NCBI RefSeq assembly: GCF_010378095.1
Contig: NZ_WNJL01000030.1
Coordinates: forward strand, 114,501 to 178,500
Length of the DNA stretch: 64,000 nucleotides
From: Acidithiobacillus ferrianus
GTDB lineage: Bacteria; Pseudomonadota; Gammaproteobacteria; Acidithiobacillales; Acidithiobacillaceae
Direction of reading: 5' to 3'
Both the position numbers and the translations under genes were made by a program. Below, piece after piece: positions 28,254 to 36,341 of the stretch (position 1 is its first letter; every line of letters starts with the position of its first letter). The notes beneath the pieces were generated by a model, which saw only the letters and a program-made list of their open reading frames with translations, was not told the origin of the DNA and made no database searches.

Positions 28254-29582
28254 ATGCAGAAAAATATCCTTCACCTGATGACAGCAGCCAGCCTGATGGG
28301 CGCCTTCAACGCCAGTGCCCAAGCCGAAACCCTGTCCCAGTTTTTTGCGAAAAGCCACATTGACGGACAAATCCGTTCCTATTACTTCAGCCGTCTCTAT
28401 GGCACGCCCAACACCGTCAATGCGTATGCCTACTCCCTGGCCGGACGCATCAATATCGTCACCGCACCCTTCCTCTCGGGTTTCCGGGTCGGCGTCAGTT
28501 TTTACACCGCCAACGCACTGGGCACACAGCCCGGCAATCCGGCACGGATCGACAAGACCCTCATGGGCACCAGCCCCTCCGTCAATGCGCTGGGTCAGGC
28601 CTATCTGGAATATCGGGACAAATGGATCACCGCCAAGGCAGGCAATCAGTTGGTGGATACCCCGTGGCTGAACCGGGTCGGCGGGCGGGTGATTCCCGTC
28701 ACTTATCAGGGGGTGACCCTGGAGGCCCATCCCATCAGCGGCCTGCAACTCAGCGCGCTGCGGATTTTCCGCTGGAAAGACCGCACCACCGGCCAGTTTT
28801 ATCGGGACAACCTCTATTACCCCGGCCACTATGCAGGCGATTCCCTCTATGGTGGACCCAATGTGCTGCCCGCCGGTACTCCGCCTACCAACGGGGCGCT
28901 CGCCTTTGGCGCCCAATATCACGCGTATCACGCCGAAACTGCTGCCTACTTTTACCAGTTCGACCAGTTCGCCAACATGTTCTACTGGAGCGGCCACTAC
29001 GCCCTGCCGACATCATTCGTCCTCAAGCCTTTTGTGGATGCGCAGTTCACCCGGGAATGGGGTGCCGGAGAGGCCTTTGCGAGCACCGGTACCACCCTCT
29101 TTGGCCAGCCAGGACAAGGTGTGAACAGCACCAACTGGGGTATCAAGACCGGTATCGCATTTCCTCACGGTAGTCTGTGGTGGGGTTATGATGCTACAGA
29201 ATTGCATGCCCACGCCTTGGGCGGCGGCGCCATTATTTCCCCCTATACCGTCGGCTATACGGCAGACCCGCTGTATGTGGACAGCATGATACAGGGCCTG
29301 GTCGGCGTGGGCCCGGGACATGGCTGGCGGGTGCGGGCCGCTTACTGGGTGCTGCCTGAACAAGTCCAACTGACCGCAGGCTACTCACAATTCACCACCT
29401 ATTTCTCCGGTAACAGCAACTGGACCCACTTTAACGTGAGCTATTTCCCCCAGGGCATGTTCAGGGGGCTGTGTTTGCGGGATCAGGTGGAGGTGGGGAA
29501 CGGTGGTGTGGCCGGGCTGTTTCCGGGCTCAGGGCAGCACTCCTTTGTCTACAATCGGGTGATGATGACTTATCAGTTTTAG
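28254..29582 (+). CDS. OprD-like outer membrane porin
   Basis: The 442-residue protein has a signal peptide ending near SAQA (about residue 24) and a long, aromatic-rich, beta-strand-like body with a C-terminal MMTYQF, typical of outer membrane beta-barrels. The pattern (DGQIRSYYFSR near the N-terminus, repeated Gly-Tyr strands) fits the OprD/MOMP-type porin group, which passes small solutes. It lies 153 bases after the binding protein gene; the gap holds a GC hairpin (GGGCG...CGCCC near 28116-28130) and a CGTTATATT half-site at 28195. Confidence 0.82.
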   Translation: MQKNILHLMTAASLMGAFNASAQAETLSQFFAKSHIDGQIRSYYFSRLYGTPNTVNAYAYSLAGRINIVTAPFLSGFRVGVSFYTANALGTQPGNPARIDKTLMGTSPSVNALGQAYLEYRDKWITAKAGNQLVDTPWLNRVGGRVIPVTYQGVTLEAHPISGLQLSALRIFRWKDRTTGQFYRDNLYYPGHYAGDSLYGGPNVLPAGTPPTNGALAFGAQYHAYHAETAAYFYQFDQFANMFYWSGHYALPTSFVLKPFVDAQFTREWGAGEAFASTGTTLFGQPGQGVNSTNWGIKTGIAFPHGSLWWGYDATELHAHALGGGAIISPYTVGYTADPLYVDSMIQGLVGVGPGHGWRVRAAYWVLPEQVQLTAGYSQFTTYFSGNSNWTHFNVSYFPQGMFRGLCLRDQVEVGNGGVAGLFPGSGQHSFVYNRVMMTYQF

Positions 29583-29652
29583 CACCAGGTATCGCTGCTG
29601 CGTGGCGGATCCCGCGTTGAGGTATCATCACGCAGGATGGCGAGTGGCGACC

Positions 29653-30660
29653 ATGGACGCGATGGATACACCGGAAAAAATCACCCCCTCTGAGCTGGCG
29701 GAACGGCAGAAATCCCGTTGGATGATGGCATCCACGGGGCTCAATGGCCTGCTCTCCATAGCAAAAATCGGCTGGGGTGTTTACTCCGGCAGCACCGTCG
29801 TCATCGCCGACGCCGTGCATAGCATTTCCGATGTATTGGGTGCGCTGCTCATCCTTGCGGCCATCCGCTTTTCCCGCCACCGCTCCTTGCGATTTCCCTA
29901 CGGTCTCCATAAGATGGAGGACATGGCTGCCCTGGGCGGCGCCTTGCTGGTCGTCGTTGCCGCCTATGAGATCGCCCGCGCGGTGTTTTTCTCCGGCGGT
30001 GCGCGGCCACCTGACAATCCTTTGGCCACCATGGGTTTCATGACGGCCATTCTGGTGGCCGAAGGAATTTTTTATGTTTTCGAGCGACGCGCCGCCACCC
30101 ACCTCCACTCCCCCGGACTGCAGAGCGATGTGGTCAACTGGCTGGGCGATATCGGCGCCGGGGTGGTGGTCATGGCCGGAATCGGCGGGCATCTCCTGCG
30201 AATACCCTTTGCGCAGGAAATCGCCGTTCTCATCATCCTTCTCCTGATCCTGCAGGGTACCTGGGGGGTGCTGAAAAACGCCATCCTTTCGCTGCTGGAC
30301 GCATCGGTGGAATCCGAACTGTACGCGAAGGCAAAAAACCTGCTGCTGACCACGCCGGAAGTGGAAGCCGTGGAGGGACTGCGTCTGCGCCACGCCGGAA
30401 GTGTCCTGTTCGCGGACGCCACCATCGGTGTCGCTGCGGCGAACTTCGCGCACGCCCATGAAGTAGCCGACCGCGCCCAACGGCGCTTACAAGAAGCGTT
30501 TCCCGAACTGGAAAACATCACACTTCATTATGAGCCGCCCTTCAAGCCATTCAAAAGACGGGCATTCCTTCTGACTGCGGAAGGATCGGCGCTGGCCACA
30601 CGCTTTGGGATGGCGCGCGTATTCGTTTTGAGGACGAAAACCGCGAGGGTGTCCTGCTGA
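29653..30660 (+). CDS. cation diffusion facilitator (CDF) transporter, probably frameshifted at the 3' end
   Basis: The 335-residue CDF protein has the metal-binding motif VVIADAVHSISDVLG in the first helices, HKMEDMAALG in helix IV, and about six membrane segments, then a cytoplasmic domain (VEAVEGLRLRHAG...). CDF proteins export divalent metals (Zn, Fe, Mn, Co) by proton exchange. ATGs at 29653 and 29662 are possible. The last ten or so codons before 30660 look out of frame: another frame continues with a NifX-like tail to 30863 (see next entry). The break is near the GC run at 30611-30618. Confidence 0.88.
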   Translation: MDAMDTPEKITPSELAERQKSRWMMASTGLNGLLSIAKIGWGVYSGSTVVIADAVHSISDVLGALLILAAIRFSRHRSLRFPYGLHKMEDMAALGGALLVVVAAYEIARAVFFSGGARPPDNPLATMGFMTAILVAEGIFYVFERRAATHLHSPGLQSDVVNWLGDIGAGVVVMAGIGGHLLRIPFAQEIAVLIILLLILQGTWGVLKNAILSLLDASVESELYAKAKNLLLTTPEVEAVEGLRLRHAGSVLFADATIGVAAANFAHAHEVADRAQRRLQEAFPELENITLHYEPPFKPFKRRAFLLTAEGSALATRFGMARVFVLRTKTARVSC

Positions 30661-30863
30661 AACCTCAAACCCTGAACAACCCCGTACCTGGTGCCGAAAA
30701 AGGACGTGGCATACGGCTGGCGGCATGGCTCATTGCCCAGGGGGCGGACGAAATTCACATGCGCGCCGGGCAGTTGGAACCGGCTCTGGAGGCATTGCTC
30801 TCGGCGGCCGGAGTGACACTGGTGATTAACGAGAATCCCCCTCTCCCACCGCACGCAGAATGA
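30618..30863 (+). pseudogene. frameshifted C-terminal NifX/FeMo-co-type domain of the CDF gene
   Basis: In the third frame relative to the CDF gene, codons from 30618 to the TGA at 30861-30863 encode RIRFEDENREGVLL, then GRGIRLAAWLIAQGADE and LEALLSAAGVTLVINE. This is the typical end of the dinitrogenase iron-molybdenum cofactor (NifX/NifB C-terminal) domain. The matching start (FLLTAEGSALATRFGMA) lies in the CDF frame. One base missing near GGCGCGCG (30612-30619) explains the split. It has no own start codon. Confidence 0.75.
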
Positions 30864-30923
30864 AAACCATGCAGGAGTCACCAGCACAGGAACCCAACCC
30901 CCGGTGTACGCAACGGGGCAAGG

Positions 30924-31949
30924 TTAGACCCACGCCTTCCGTATTTGCCTGAGCACCAGTAAAAACGCAGGCACCCCCAGAAGTTCCGCAAATACGCCCA
31001 CCGGGACATCCACGGAGAACAGATTGCGGGCCATGGCGTCTGCGAGCAAAAGGTAGGCGGCACCCAGAATACTGCTCCCGATCAGGAGCCGGCGATTACC
31101 CGGACCGAGCATCAGACGCGCCAGATGGGGGATGATGAGCCCGATCCAGCCGATCATCCCCGCCATCATCACGGCCATAGCCGCCAGCAGCGTCGCAAGC
31201 ACGATGACCAGCAAACGAATCTGGCGCACAGGCAGACCAAGACTATGGGCCTCCTCGTCCCCCAGACTGAGGGCATCGAGACGATGACCTTGCAACATCA
31301 ACAGCGCGATCCCGATAAAAACCGGCAAGGCAAAGTAGGGTATTTGCCGCAGGGGCACGTTGGAAAGACTGCCCATCAACCAGAAAACGATACTGGGTAG
31401 CTGCTGGTACGGATCGGCGGCATATTTCACTAGGGAAAGCAGCGCGGTAAACAAGGCTCCGGCCAGGATGCCACCAATCACCAGCATCAGGGTGGGCTGC
31501 CCGGGAAAATGCCGGGCGATCAGATAAGCCATCACCACGGCGATCAGCCCGAAAATAAAGGCGGCCACCTGTATCGTCCACCAGGGTCCACCTACAATGA
31601 TACCCAAGGCACCGCCGAAAGCGGCGCCGGCCATAACGCCCAGAATATCCGGGGCCGCCAGCGGATTGCGGAACACCGCCTGAAAGACCGTGCCACTGGC
31701 CGCCAGCGCCGCACCCACCAGGATCGCCACCGAGAGGCGCGGCAGGCGGATCTCCACCATCAACAACTGGATCTGCATGGCTTTTCCCGGCGATAACAAT
31801 GGGCTGCCCCGCAGCCATTGCCAGAATTGCAGCCAGGACAGCGGGTAATGTCCCCAGGACATTTCCAGCACAACCATAGCGGTCAGGAGCACGAGCAGTA
31901 ATGGCATGGTCAGCCTCTTGGCCGACCCTGGCAGCGCCGTTATCCTCAC
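30924..31949 (-). CDS. FecCD/BtuC-type ABC permease (MolB-like)
   Basis: The 341-residue integral membrane protein has the family blocks VEIRLPRLSVAILVGAALAASGTVFQAVFRNPLAAPDILGVMAGA and LATLLAAMAVMMAGMIGWIGLIIPHLAR, with about ten helices. It moves metal chelates or molybdate across the inner membrane with an ATPase dimer. The GTG at 31949 overlaps the TGA of the binding protein gene (GTGA), which favours it over the ATG at 31907. Substrate is not determined by sequence; MolB of Haemophilus, in the same family, carries molybdate. Confidence 0.92.
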   Translation of the reverse strand: MRITALPGSAKRLTMPLLLVLLTAMVVLEMSWGHYPLSWLQFWQWLRGSPLLSPGKAMQIQLLMVEIRLPRLSVAILVGAALAASGTVFQAVFRNPLAAPDILGVMAGAAFGGALGIIVGGPWWTIQVAAFIFGLIAVVMAYLIARHFPGQPTLMLVIGGILAGALFTALLSLVKYAADPYQQLPSIVFWLMGSLSNVPLRQIPYFALPVFIGIALLMLQGHRLDALSLGDEEAHSLGLPVRQIRLLVIVLATLLAAMAVMMAGMIGWIGLIIPHLARLMLGPGNRRLLIGSSILGAAYLLLADAMARNLFSVDVPVGVFAELLGVPAFLLVLRQIRKAWV

Positions 31950-32980
31950 GGCTGCCACATCGCCTGCGCCTGCGCCTTGCTCACGTTTACCTGCAGAAAA
32001 GTCTTGAAGAAGTCCTGTATCTCCTGATTCAGATGAATTTTGGACTGCTGCGGATACAGCACGTGTGCCAGCCACAAAGCGCCCAAACCCTGCATGAACG
32101 AAGGCGGACGATCCATCCAGTTAAAAGGCTGGCGGGGCACCAGGTAAACTCGATGATCTTTTACCGCCTGGAGGCCCTGCCAGGCCGGAAGGCTATACAC
32201 GCGCCGGTAAAAAACCGGGTCCTGCACCAGAATCACGTCGGGATTCCAGCCCAGCACCTGCCCCATACTCACCCGTTCCATCCCTTTCAGCGCCGTCGCC
32301 TTGCCGGTAAACACATTGTCACCGCCTGCGGCACGGATCACCTGGGTATGGGGAGAATTCGCCGTGTCGGTCATCAGGCCGTCCACGCCTTCCGCATAAT
32401 ACACCGTCTGGCGCTGTGTCTGGGGAATGGCGTTGCGCAACTGCCGAAGCCGATTCAGGATATTCTGAAACGTCGTGGCCAGCAGCTCGCCGCGTGCGCT
32501 TTGCCCCAATTTATCGCCCAGCAGACGGTACGCGGCCGGGTAGTCGTTCAGACTTTCAAGATTTACCGCCAGCGTGGGCACATCAATGCGCTGTAACTCA
32601 TTACGCAGGCGAACATTATCCAGGTAAGGTGCCCAGAGCAAAGCCAGCTTTGGATGAATGGCGAGGACGCGTTCCAATTCGGGCTTGTCGCCAGGGTCCC
32701 AACCACCCAGTACCGGCAAATTGCGCGTAGCCGGCAGGAGGTACTCGGAATTCGCACTCATACCCAGCCCCCCCATTTTATTCAGCGGGAAATTCCACCC
32801 GGCCAGCAAATCTGGGGCGAGACTGTAAACCAGCAGGGTCATTGGCGGCGCGGTGCCGTAAACACTGTGGGGCGGAAGTTGGGTGGGGGCCGTGGCCGCC
32901 CACGATGGCAAAGAGAGCAACAGGCTGGTGCCCAATGCCGCAGTAGGTAGGCGCCATTTGCCTGGCAAAATATTAAACAT
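31946..32980 (-). CDS. periplasmic metal-chelate/oxyanion binding protein (FepB/BtuF/MolA-like)
   Basis: The 344-residue protein has a signal peptide ending about SWA-AT (residue 28) and a class III binding fold: VYGTAPPMTLLVYSLAPDLL, PELERVLAIHPKLALLW, WNPDVILVQDPVF and DRPPSFMQGLGALWLAH. The last motif with an Asp-Arg-Pro-Pro-Ser occurs in relatives that bind iron chelates or molybdate. It is placed between the fused ATPase gene and the permease gene, with a four-base overlap with the latter. Confidence 0.9.
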   Translation of the reverse strand: MFNILPGKWRLPTAALGTSLLLSLPSWAATAPTQLPPHSVYGTAPPMTLLVYSLAPDLLAGWNFPLNKMGGLGMSANSEYLLPATRNLPVLGGWDPGDKPELERVLAIHPKLALLWAPYLDNVRLRNELQRIDVPTLAVNLESLNDYPAAYRLLGDKLGQSARGELLATTFQNILNRLRQLRNAIPQTQRQTVYYAEGVDGLMTDTANSPHTQVIRAAGGDNVFTGKATALKGMERVSMGQVLGWNPDVILVQDPVFYRRVYSLPAWQGLQAVKDHRVYLVPRQPFNWMDRPPSFMQGLGALWLAHVLYPQQSKIHLNQEIQDFFKTFLQVNVSKAQAQAMWQP

Positions 32981-32999
32981 GTCACGTTCTCCTTATCTT

Positions 33000-34550
33000 T
33001 CAGAAAGCGTTCAGCAATGGTTGTCGATTCACGACGGGAGCGAAGCCCGCCAATTCCAGTATTTTCTGTGCAGAGTCCGTCTGCAGGTAGGCGACAAAAG
33101 CACGGGCCAGTTCTGGTTCTGCTCCCTTGGTGGTAACAGCCACGGGATAGTGCATGGAAACGCCGACTGGAATATCCACGACATGGGCCTTTCCCGATAC
33201 GCTGTTGGCCGTCGATGCAAAAATAAAAACCGCATCTGCCCTGCCTTCCAGCACCGCTTGCAGAGGCCGGAGACCGTCTGGGTATTTCTGCAGGCGCGCT
33301 TCCAGGTCTTGCCATAATCCGGCCTTTTCCAGCGCCATGCGCGCATAACGTCCGGGCGGAACCGATTCGGGATCCCCCACGGCAATGCGCGCATAGCGCT
33401 CTTCCATGAGATCTTCGAGTTTGGGTGCCACCGGATAATCCCTCATCAAACTGACGAGTACGAGCCGATTCCGTGCATAGTTCACCGCCGTATCGGTCTG
33501 CACGAATCCCTGCCCCGCAGCCTTTGCCAGCATGGGCTCCGAAGAGGGGGCAAACACATCGGCTGGCGCACCTGCCGCCATTTGTTCCATCAGCGCACCG
33601 CAAAAACCATAGGTGGGTTTCACAGAGACATCCGGGTGGGCGCTGGTAAAGCCCTGGATGATTTCCTGAAAAGGTTCGGCCAAGGTAAGGGAGGCAAAAA
33701 TGTGCAGAGTATGGGTCATGGGATATTCCTCAGAAGACAAGTTCAAACAGGCCCCGCGTCTGCTCGGGGACACGGCGGAAGCAAGCACTTTAGGCAAGAT
33801 AACGCGGCGACCGTCGCTGATTTCGAGACACTCCGTGTCTATTCCATACAATGCGCGTAGACGTTCCGGGTGGAGCACTTCCGCAGGTGGGCCGTCAGCA
33901 AGTACACGTCCGTCCTTCAGCAGAATGACCCGGTTTGCTGTGGAAAGGGCGTGTTCCGGATAATGACTGCTCTGAAGGATGGCATAACCGCTGTCCGCCA
34001 AGTCCTGAATCTGCGCCATCAGGCGATGTTGATTGCCATAATCCAGCCCGGTTACCGGCTCATCGAGAATCAGTATCGGTGTCTCCTGGGCCAATGCGCG
34101 GGCGATGATGACCAGTTGCCGCTGACCCCCGCTCAGTTCCATGTAGGAACGCTCCGCGAGACTACTGATACCCAGCCGGGCGAGCGCCGCTTCCGCCTGC
34201 TCCCGATCATGGGCGCTGGCAGCGCCCAGCCATGATTGGTGGGGCATGCGGCCCATGAGCACCACGTCCCGCACCAGGAAAGGAAAGACCGCCCCATGAT
34301 CCTGGGGTACATAAGCCAGTCGTTGCGCCCGCTCTTTGGCCGATAGGGCATGCAAGTCGGTATCCCCAAGGCGAATCTCGCCCCGCAGCGGTTTCAGAAT
34401 GCCGAGAAGCAGACGAATGAGGGTGCTTTTTCCGCTGCCGTTAGCCCCAAGCAGGGCTACCGACTCTCCGGCATTCAACTGCAGTGAGACATCTTCCAGG
34501 ACCATGCGATGGCCATGGGCATAGGCTAAATGCGAAGTGCTCAGCATCAT
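33000..34550 (-). CDS. ABC ATPase fused to a ModA-like molybdate-binding domain
   Basis: Residues 1-about 255 are a FecE/MolC-type ATPase: Walker A GANGSGKST, Q-loop VPQDHGAVF, signature LSGGQRQ, Walker B ILILDEPVTGLD and an H-loop SSHYPEHA. After a poor linker (about 255-277), residues 278-516 form a ModA-type fold (IFASLTLAEPFQEII, MAAGAPADVFAPSSEPML, GRADAVFIFAS). The ModA part has no signal peptide. An internal ATG at 33719 with GAGGAATATCCC upstream could also start a separate 239-residue ModA. No stop separates the two. The usual Ser of the anion site (FGxSGAL) appears as Cys (YGFCGAL). Confidence 0.85.
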   Translation of the reverse strand: MMLSTSHLAYAHGHRMVLEDVSLQLNAGESVALLGANGSGKSTLIRLLLGILKPLRGEIRLGDTDLHALSAKERAQRLAYVPQDHGAVFPFLVRDVVLMGRMPHQSWLGAASAHDREQAEAALARLGISSLAERSYMELSGGQRQLVIIARALAQETPILILDEPVTGLDYGNQHRLMAQIQDLADSGYAILQSSHYPEHALSTANRVILLKDGRVLADGPPAEVLHPERLRALYGIDTECLEISDGRRVILPKVLASAVSPSRRGACLNLSSEEYPMTHTLHIFASLTLAEPFQEIIQGFTSAHPDVSVKPTYGFCGALMEQMAAGAPADVFAPSSEPMLAKAAGQGFVQTDTAVNYARNRLVLVSLMRDYPVAPKLEDLMEERYARIAVGDPESVPPGRYARMALEKAGLWQDLEARLQKYPDGLRPLQAVLEGRADAVFIFASTANSVSGKAHVVDIPVGVSMHYPVAVTTKGAEPELARAFVAYLQTDSAQKILELAGFAPVVNRQPLLNAF

Positions 34551-35284
34551 GGGTTGGCATCCGTCAGACGAAAACGAATCGGCACTTTTACCTGCATGGC
34601 CACCGGTTTTCCGTCGCGTGTACCGGGGGTGAAGCGCCAGTGCTGCACGGCCTTTTCGGCCGCCCGATCCAGGCTGGTGTAGCCGGAACTGCGGGCCACC
34701 GTTATTTTTTCCGGCAGACCGGACACATTGACCAGTACGCGCAGCAGTACTGTGCCCTCCTCCCCATCCCAGCGCGCCGACTGGGGATAATCCGGTGCGG
34801 GGTTGTGGGCATAAGCAGGGATGCTGGGGCGGGTTTCCGCCGCTGGAGCGGGAGGGGATGGAGGTAAAGTGGGCACGACCGGTGCGACAGCGACCGGTGT
34901 CGCCGGAGCAGGCGCCAGGAACATGGTGGATGGGGCTGCGGGTGCAGCCAGCGCACTCGGCGCCGAGAGCGGGGTGCGGACCGGCACTTTGACCTCCCGC
35001 AGCGGTCTGGGGGGCAGCTTGGGCGGAGTGGGAACGGATTTTCGCGGTATCAAGGCGGTGGTCTGAAGCGCTGGCGGTTTGGGAGCGGGCTGTGGGGTGG
35101 CACTGGGCTGCGGCCAGGAAACCAGTTGGACCGCCATGGGCGGGGTGATCACCGGCGTGGGCAGAGGAGATGCCCGCATCCAGACGGCCAGAACCGCCAG
35201 AATGCCCGATTCCAGGATCAGGGCCAGCAGAAAAACCACGGCCCTAGGCGGCTGCGGGCTGAAGGGGAGCGCCAGAGTGCTCAC
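34547..35284 (-). CDS. tonB: TonB energy-transducing protein
   Basis: The 245-residue TonB has one N-terminal membrane anchor (VVFLLALILESGILAVLAVW), a long Pro/Ala/Val-rich periplasmic spacer, and a C-terminal domain with HNPAPDYPQSARWDGEEGTVLLRVLV and a VQHWRFTPG motif. It couples the proton gradient via ExbBD to the outer membrane receptor. It overlaps exbD and the ATPase-ModA gene by four bases each, placing it within the operon. Confidence 0.95.
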   Translation of the reverse strand: MSTLALPFSPQPPRAVVFLLALILESGILAVLAVWMRASPLPTPVITPPMAVQLVSWPQPSATPQPAPKPPALQTTALIPRKSVPTPPKLPPRPLREVKVPVRTPLSAPSALAAPAAPSTMFLAPAPATPVAVAPVVPTLPPSPPAPAAETRPSIPAYAHNPAPDYPQSARWDGEEGTVLLRVLVNVSGLPEKITVARSSGYTSLDRAAEKAVQHWRFTPGTRDGKPVAMQVKVPIRFRLTDANP

Positions 35285-35676
35285 GGCTGCCCCGCACGGG
35301 TAGCGATGCCCATCTGGCTGATGCCGGCGTGGCGGCAGGCATCCATCACCGCCACGAGCTGCTGCAAGGTCACCGTTTTGGCACCCGCCAAAATGACTTG
35401 GGTATGGACCGGATCGTTCTGGGCCAATTGTTGCTCCAGTTGGCTCAGACTGACGGTCTTATCCCGAAAATGCAGACTGCCGTCGCTTTGCAATTCTACG
35501 ACCAGCGGGGTTTTTGGCAGAATCTGCGCACTGCTGCTGGTCGGCAACCGAGTGCTGATCCCAGACGCGGGGATCATGCGCAAGGTAATCATGATGAAGA
35601 ACACCAGCAGAAAAAGCATGATGTCGATCATGGGAATGATCTCGATGCGCCCCTTGCGTGCCTCGAAATAACGCAT
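35281..35676 (-). CDS. exbD: ExbD biopolymer transport protein
   Basis: The 131-residue protein has the ExbD/TolR pattern: a short cytoplasmic start, one membrane helix with the key Asp (IIPMIDIMLFLLVFFIM), and a periplasmic domain. It works with ExbB as a proton-driven motor. The ATG follows exbB by one base. Confidence 0.96.
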   Translation of the reverse strand: MRYFEARKGRIEIIPMIDIMLFLLVFFIMITLRMIPASGISTRLPTSSSAQILPKTPLVVELQSDGSLHFRDKTVSLSQLEQQLAQNDPVHTQVILAGAKTVTLQQLVAVMDACRHAGISQMGIATRAGQP

Positions 35677-35677
35677 C

Positions 35678-36331
35678 TCAGATCTCCCCTCGCCGCGCCA
35701 GCAGACTGACGGGGGTTTCCCCGTGGGGTCTGGCGGGCTGCCGGTAGAGGCGGTTGAGGGCGGTCACCTTGACCGCCTCCATCTGATGGAGCACGAGGCG
35801 CACCCGCTGGTTCAGGGCGTTGAAAAAAATCAGGCCAATAATGGCTACCGTCAAACCGGCAGCCGTCGCCACCAGTGCCTCGGCCACATGGCCGGTGATA
35901 GCGGTCGGAGCAGTGCTTTGATCGCCCAGTATCTGAAAGGCCTTAAACATGCCAATGATGGTCCCCAGGAGCCCCAGTAAGGGTGCCAGGGTGACGGCGG
36001 TATCCAGCATCCACAAACCGCGGTCCAGCAAAGTCGCCTGAGCGAGCATGGCTTCCTCGGCGTAGCCATCGCCGCTGTCCAGATCATGGGAACCCAGCAC
36101 CGCCGCGAGCACGGCCAGCTGCGGACTCGGCAGCGCCATTGTCAGCCGTTCCCCCAGACCATCCCGTCCTTTCGCCCCCTGCATATCTCTCAGGAGCGTC
36201 GCTCCCTGGCGTAGAAGCCGAGCCAAGGCCCAACTCCGCTCCAACGCCACGAAGAGCACCACCAGTAACAGCAGGGGCATCAAGTACAGGATACCTCCGG
36301 ATACCGCTGCCAGATGCCACCAGGTTTGCAT
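35678..36331 (-). CDS. exbB: ExbB/TolQ-type proton channel protein
   Basis: The 217-residue protein has three membrane helices and the ExbB hallmark LAPLLGLLGTIIGMFKAF and EALVATAAGLTVAIIGLIFFN. I chose the ATG at 36331, preceded by GGGGGCAG, rather than upstream in-frame codons inside the receptor gene. It lies ten bases after the receptor stop. Confidence 0.95.
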   Translation of the reverse strand: MQTWWHLAAVSGGILYLMPLLLLVVLFVALERSWALARLLRQGATLLRDMQGAKGRDGLGERLTMALPSPQLAVLAAVLGSHDLDSGDGYAEEAMLAQATLLDRGLWMLDTAVTLAPLLGLLGTIIGMFKAFQILGDQSTAPTAITGHVAEALVATAAGLTVAIIGLIFFNALNQRVRLVLHQMEAVKVTALNRLYRQPARPHGETPVSLLARRGEI

Positions 36332-36341
36332 GGTCTGCCCC

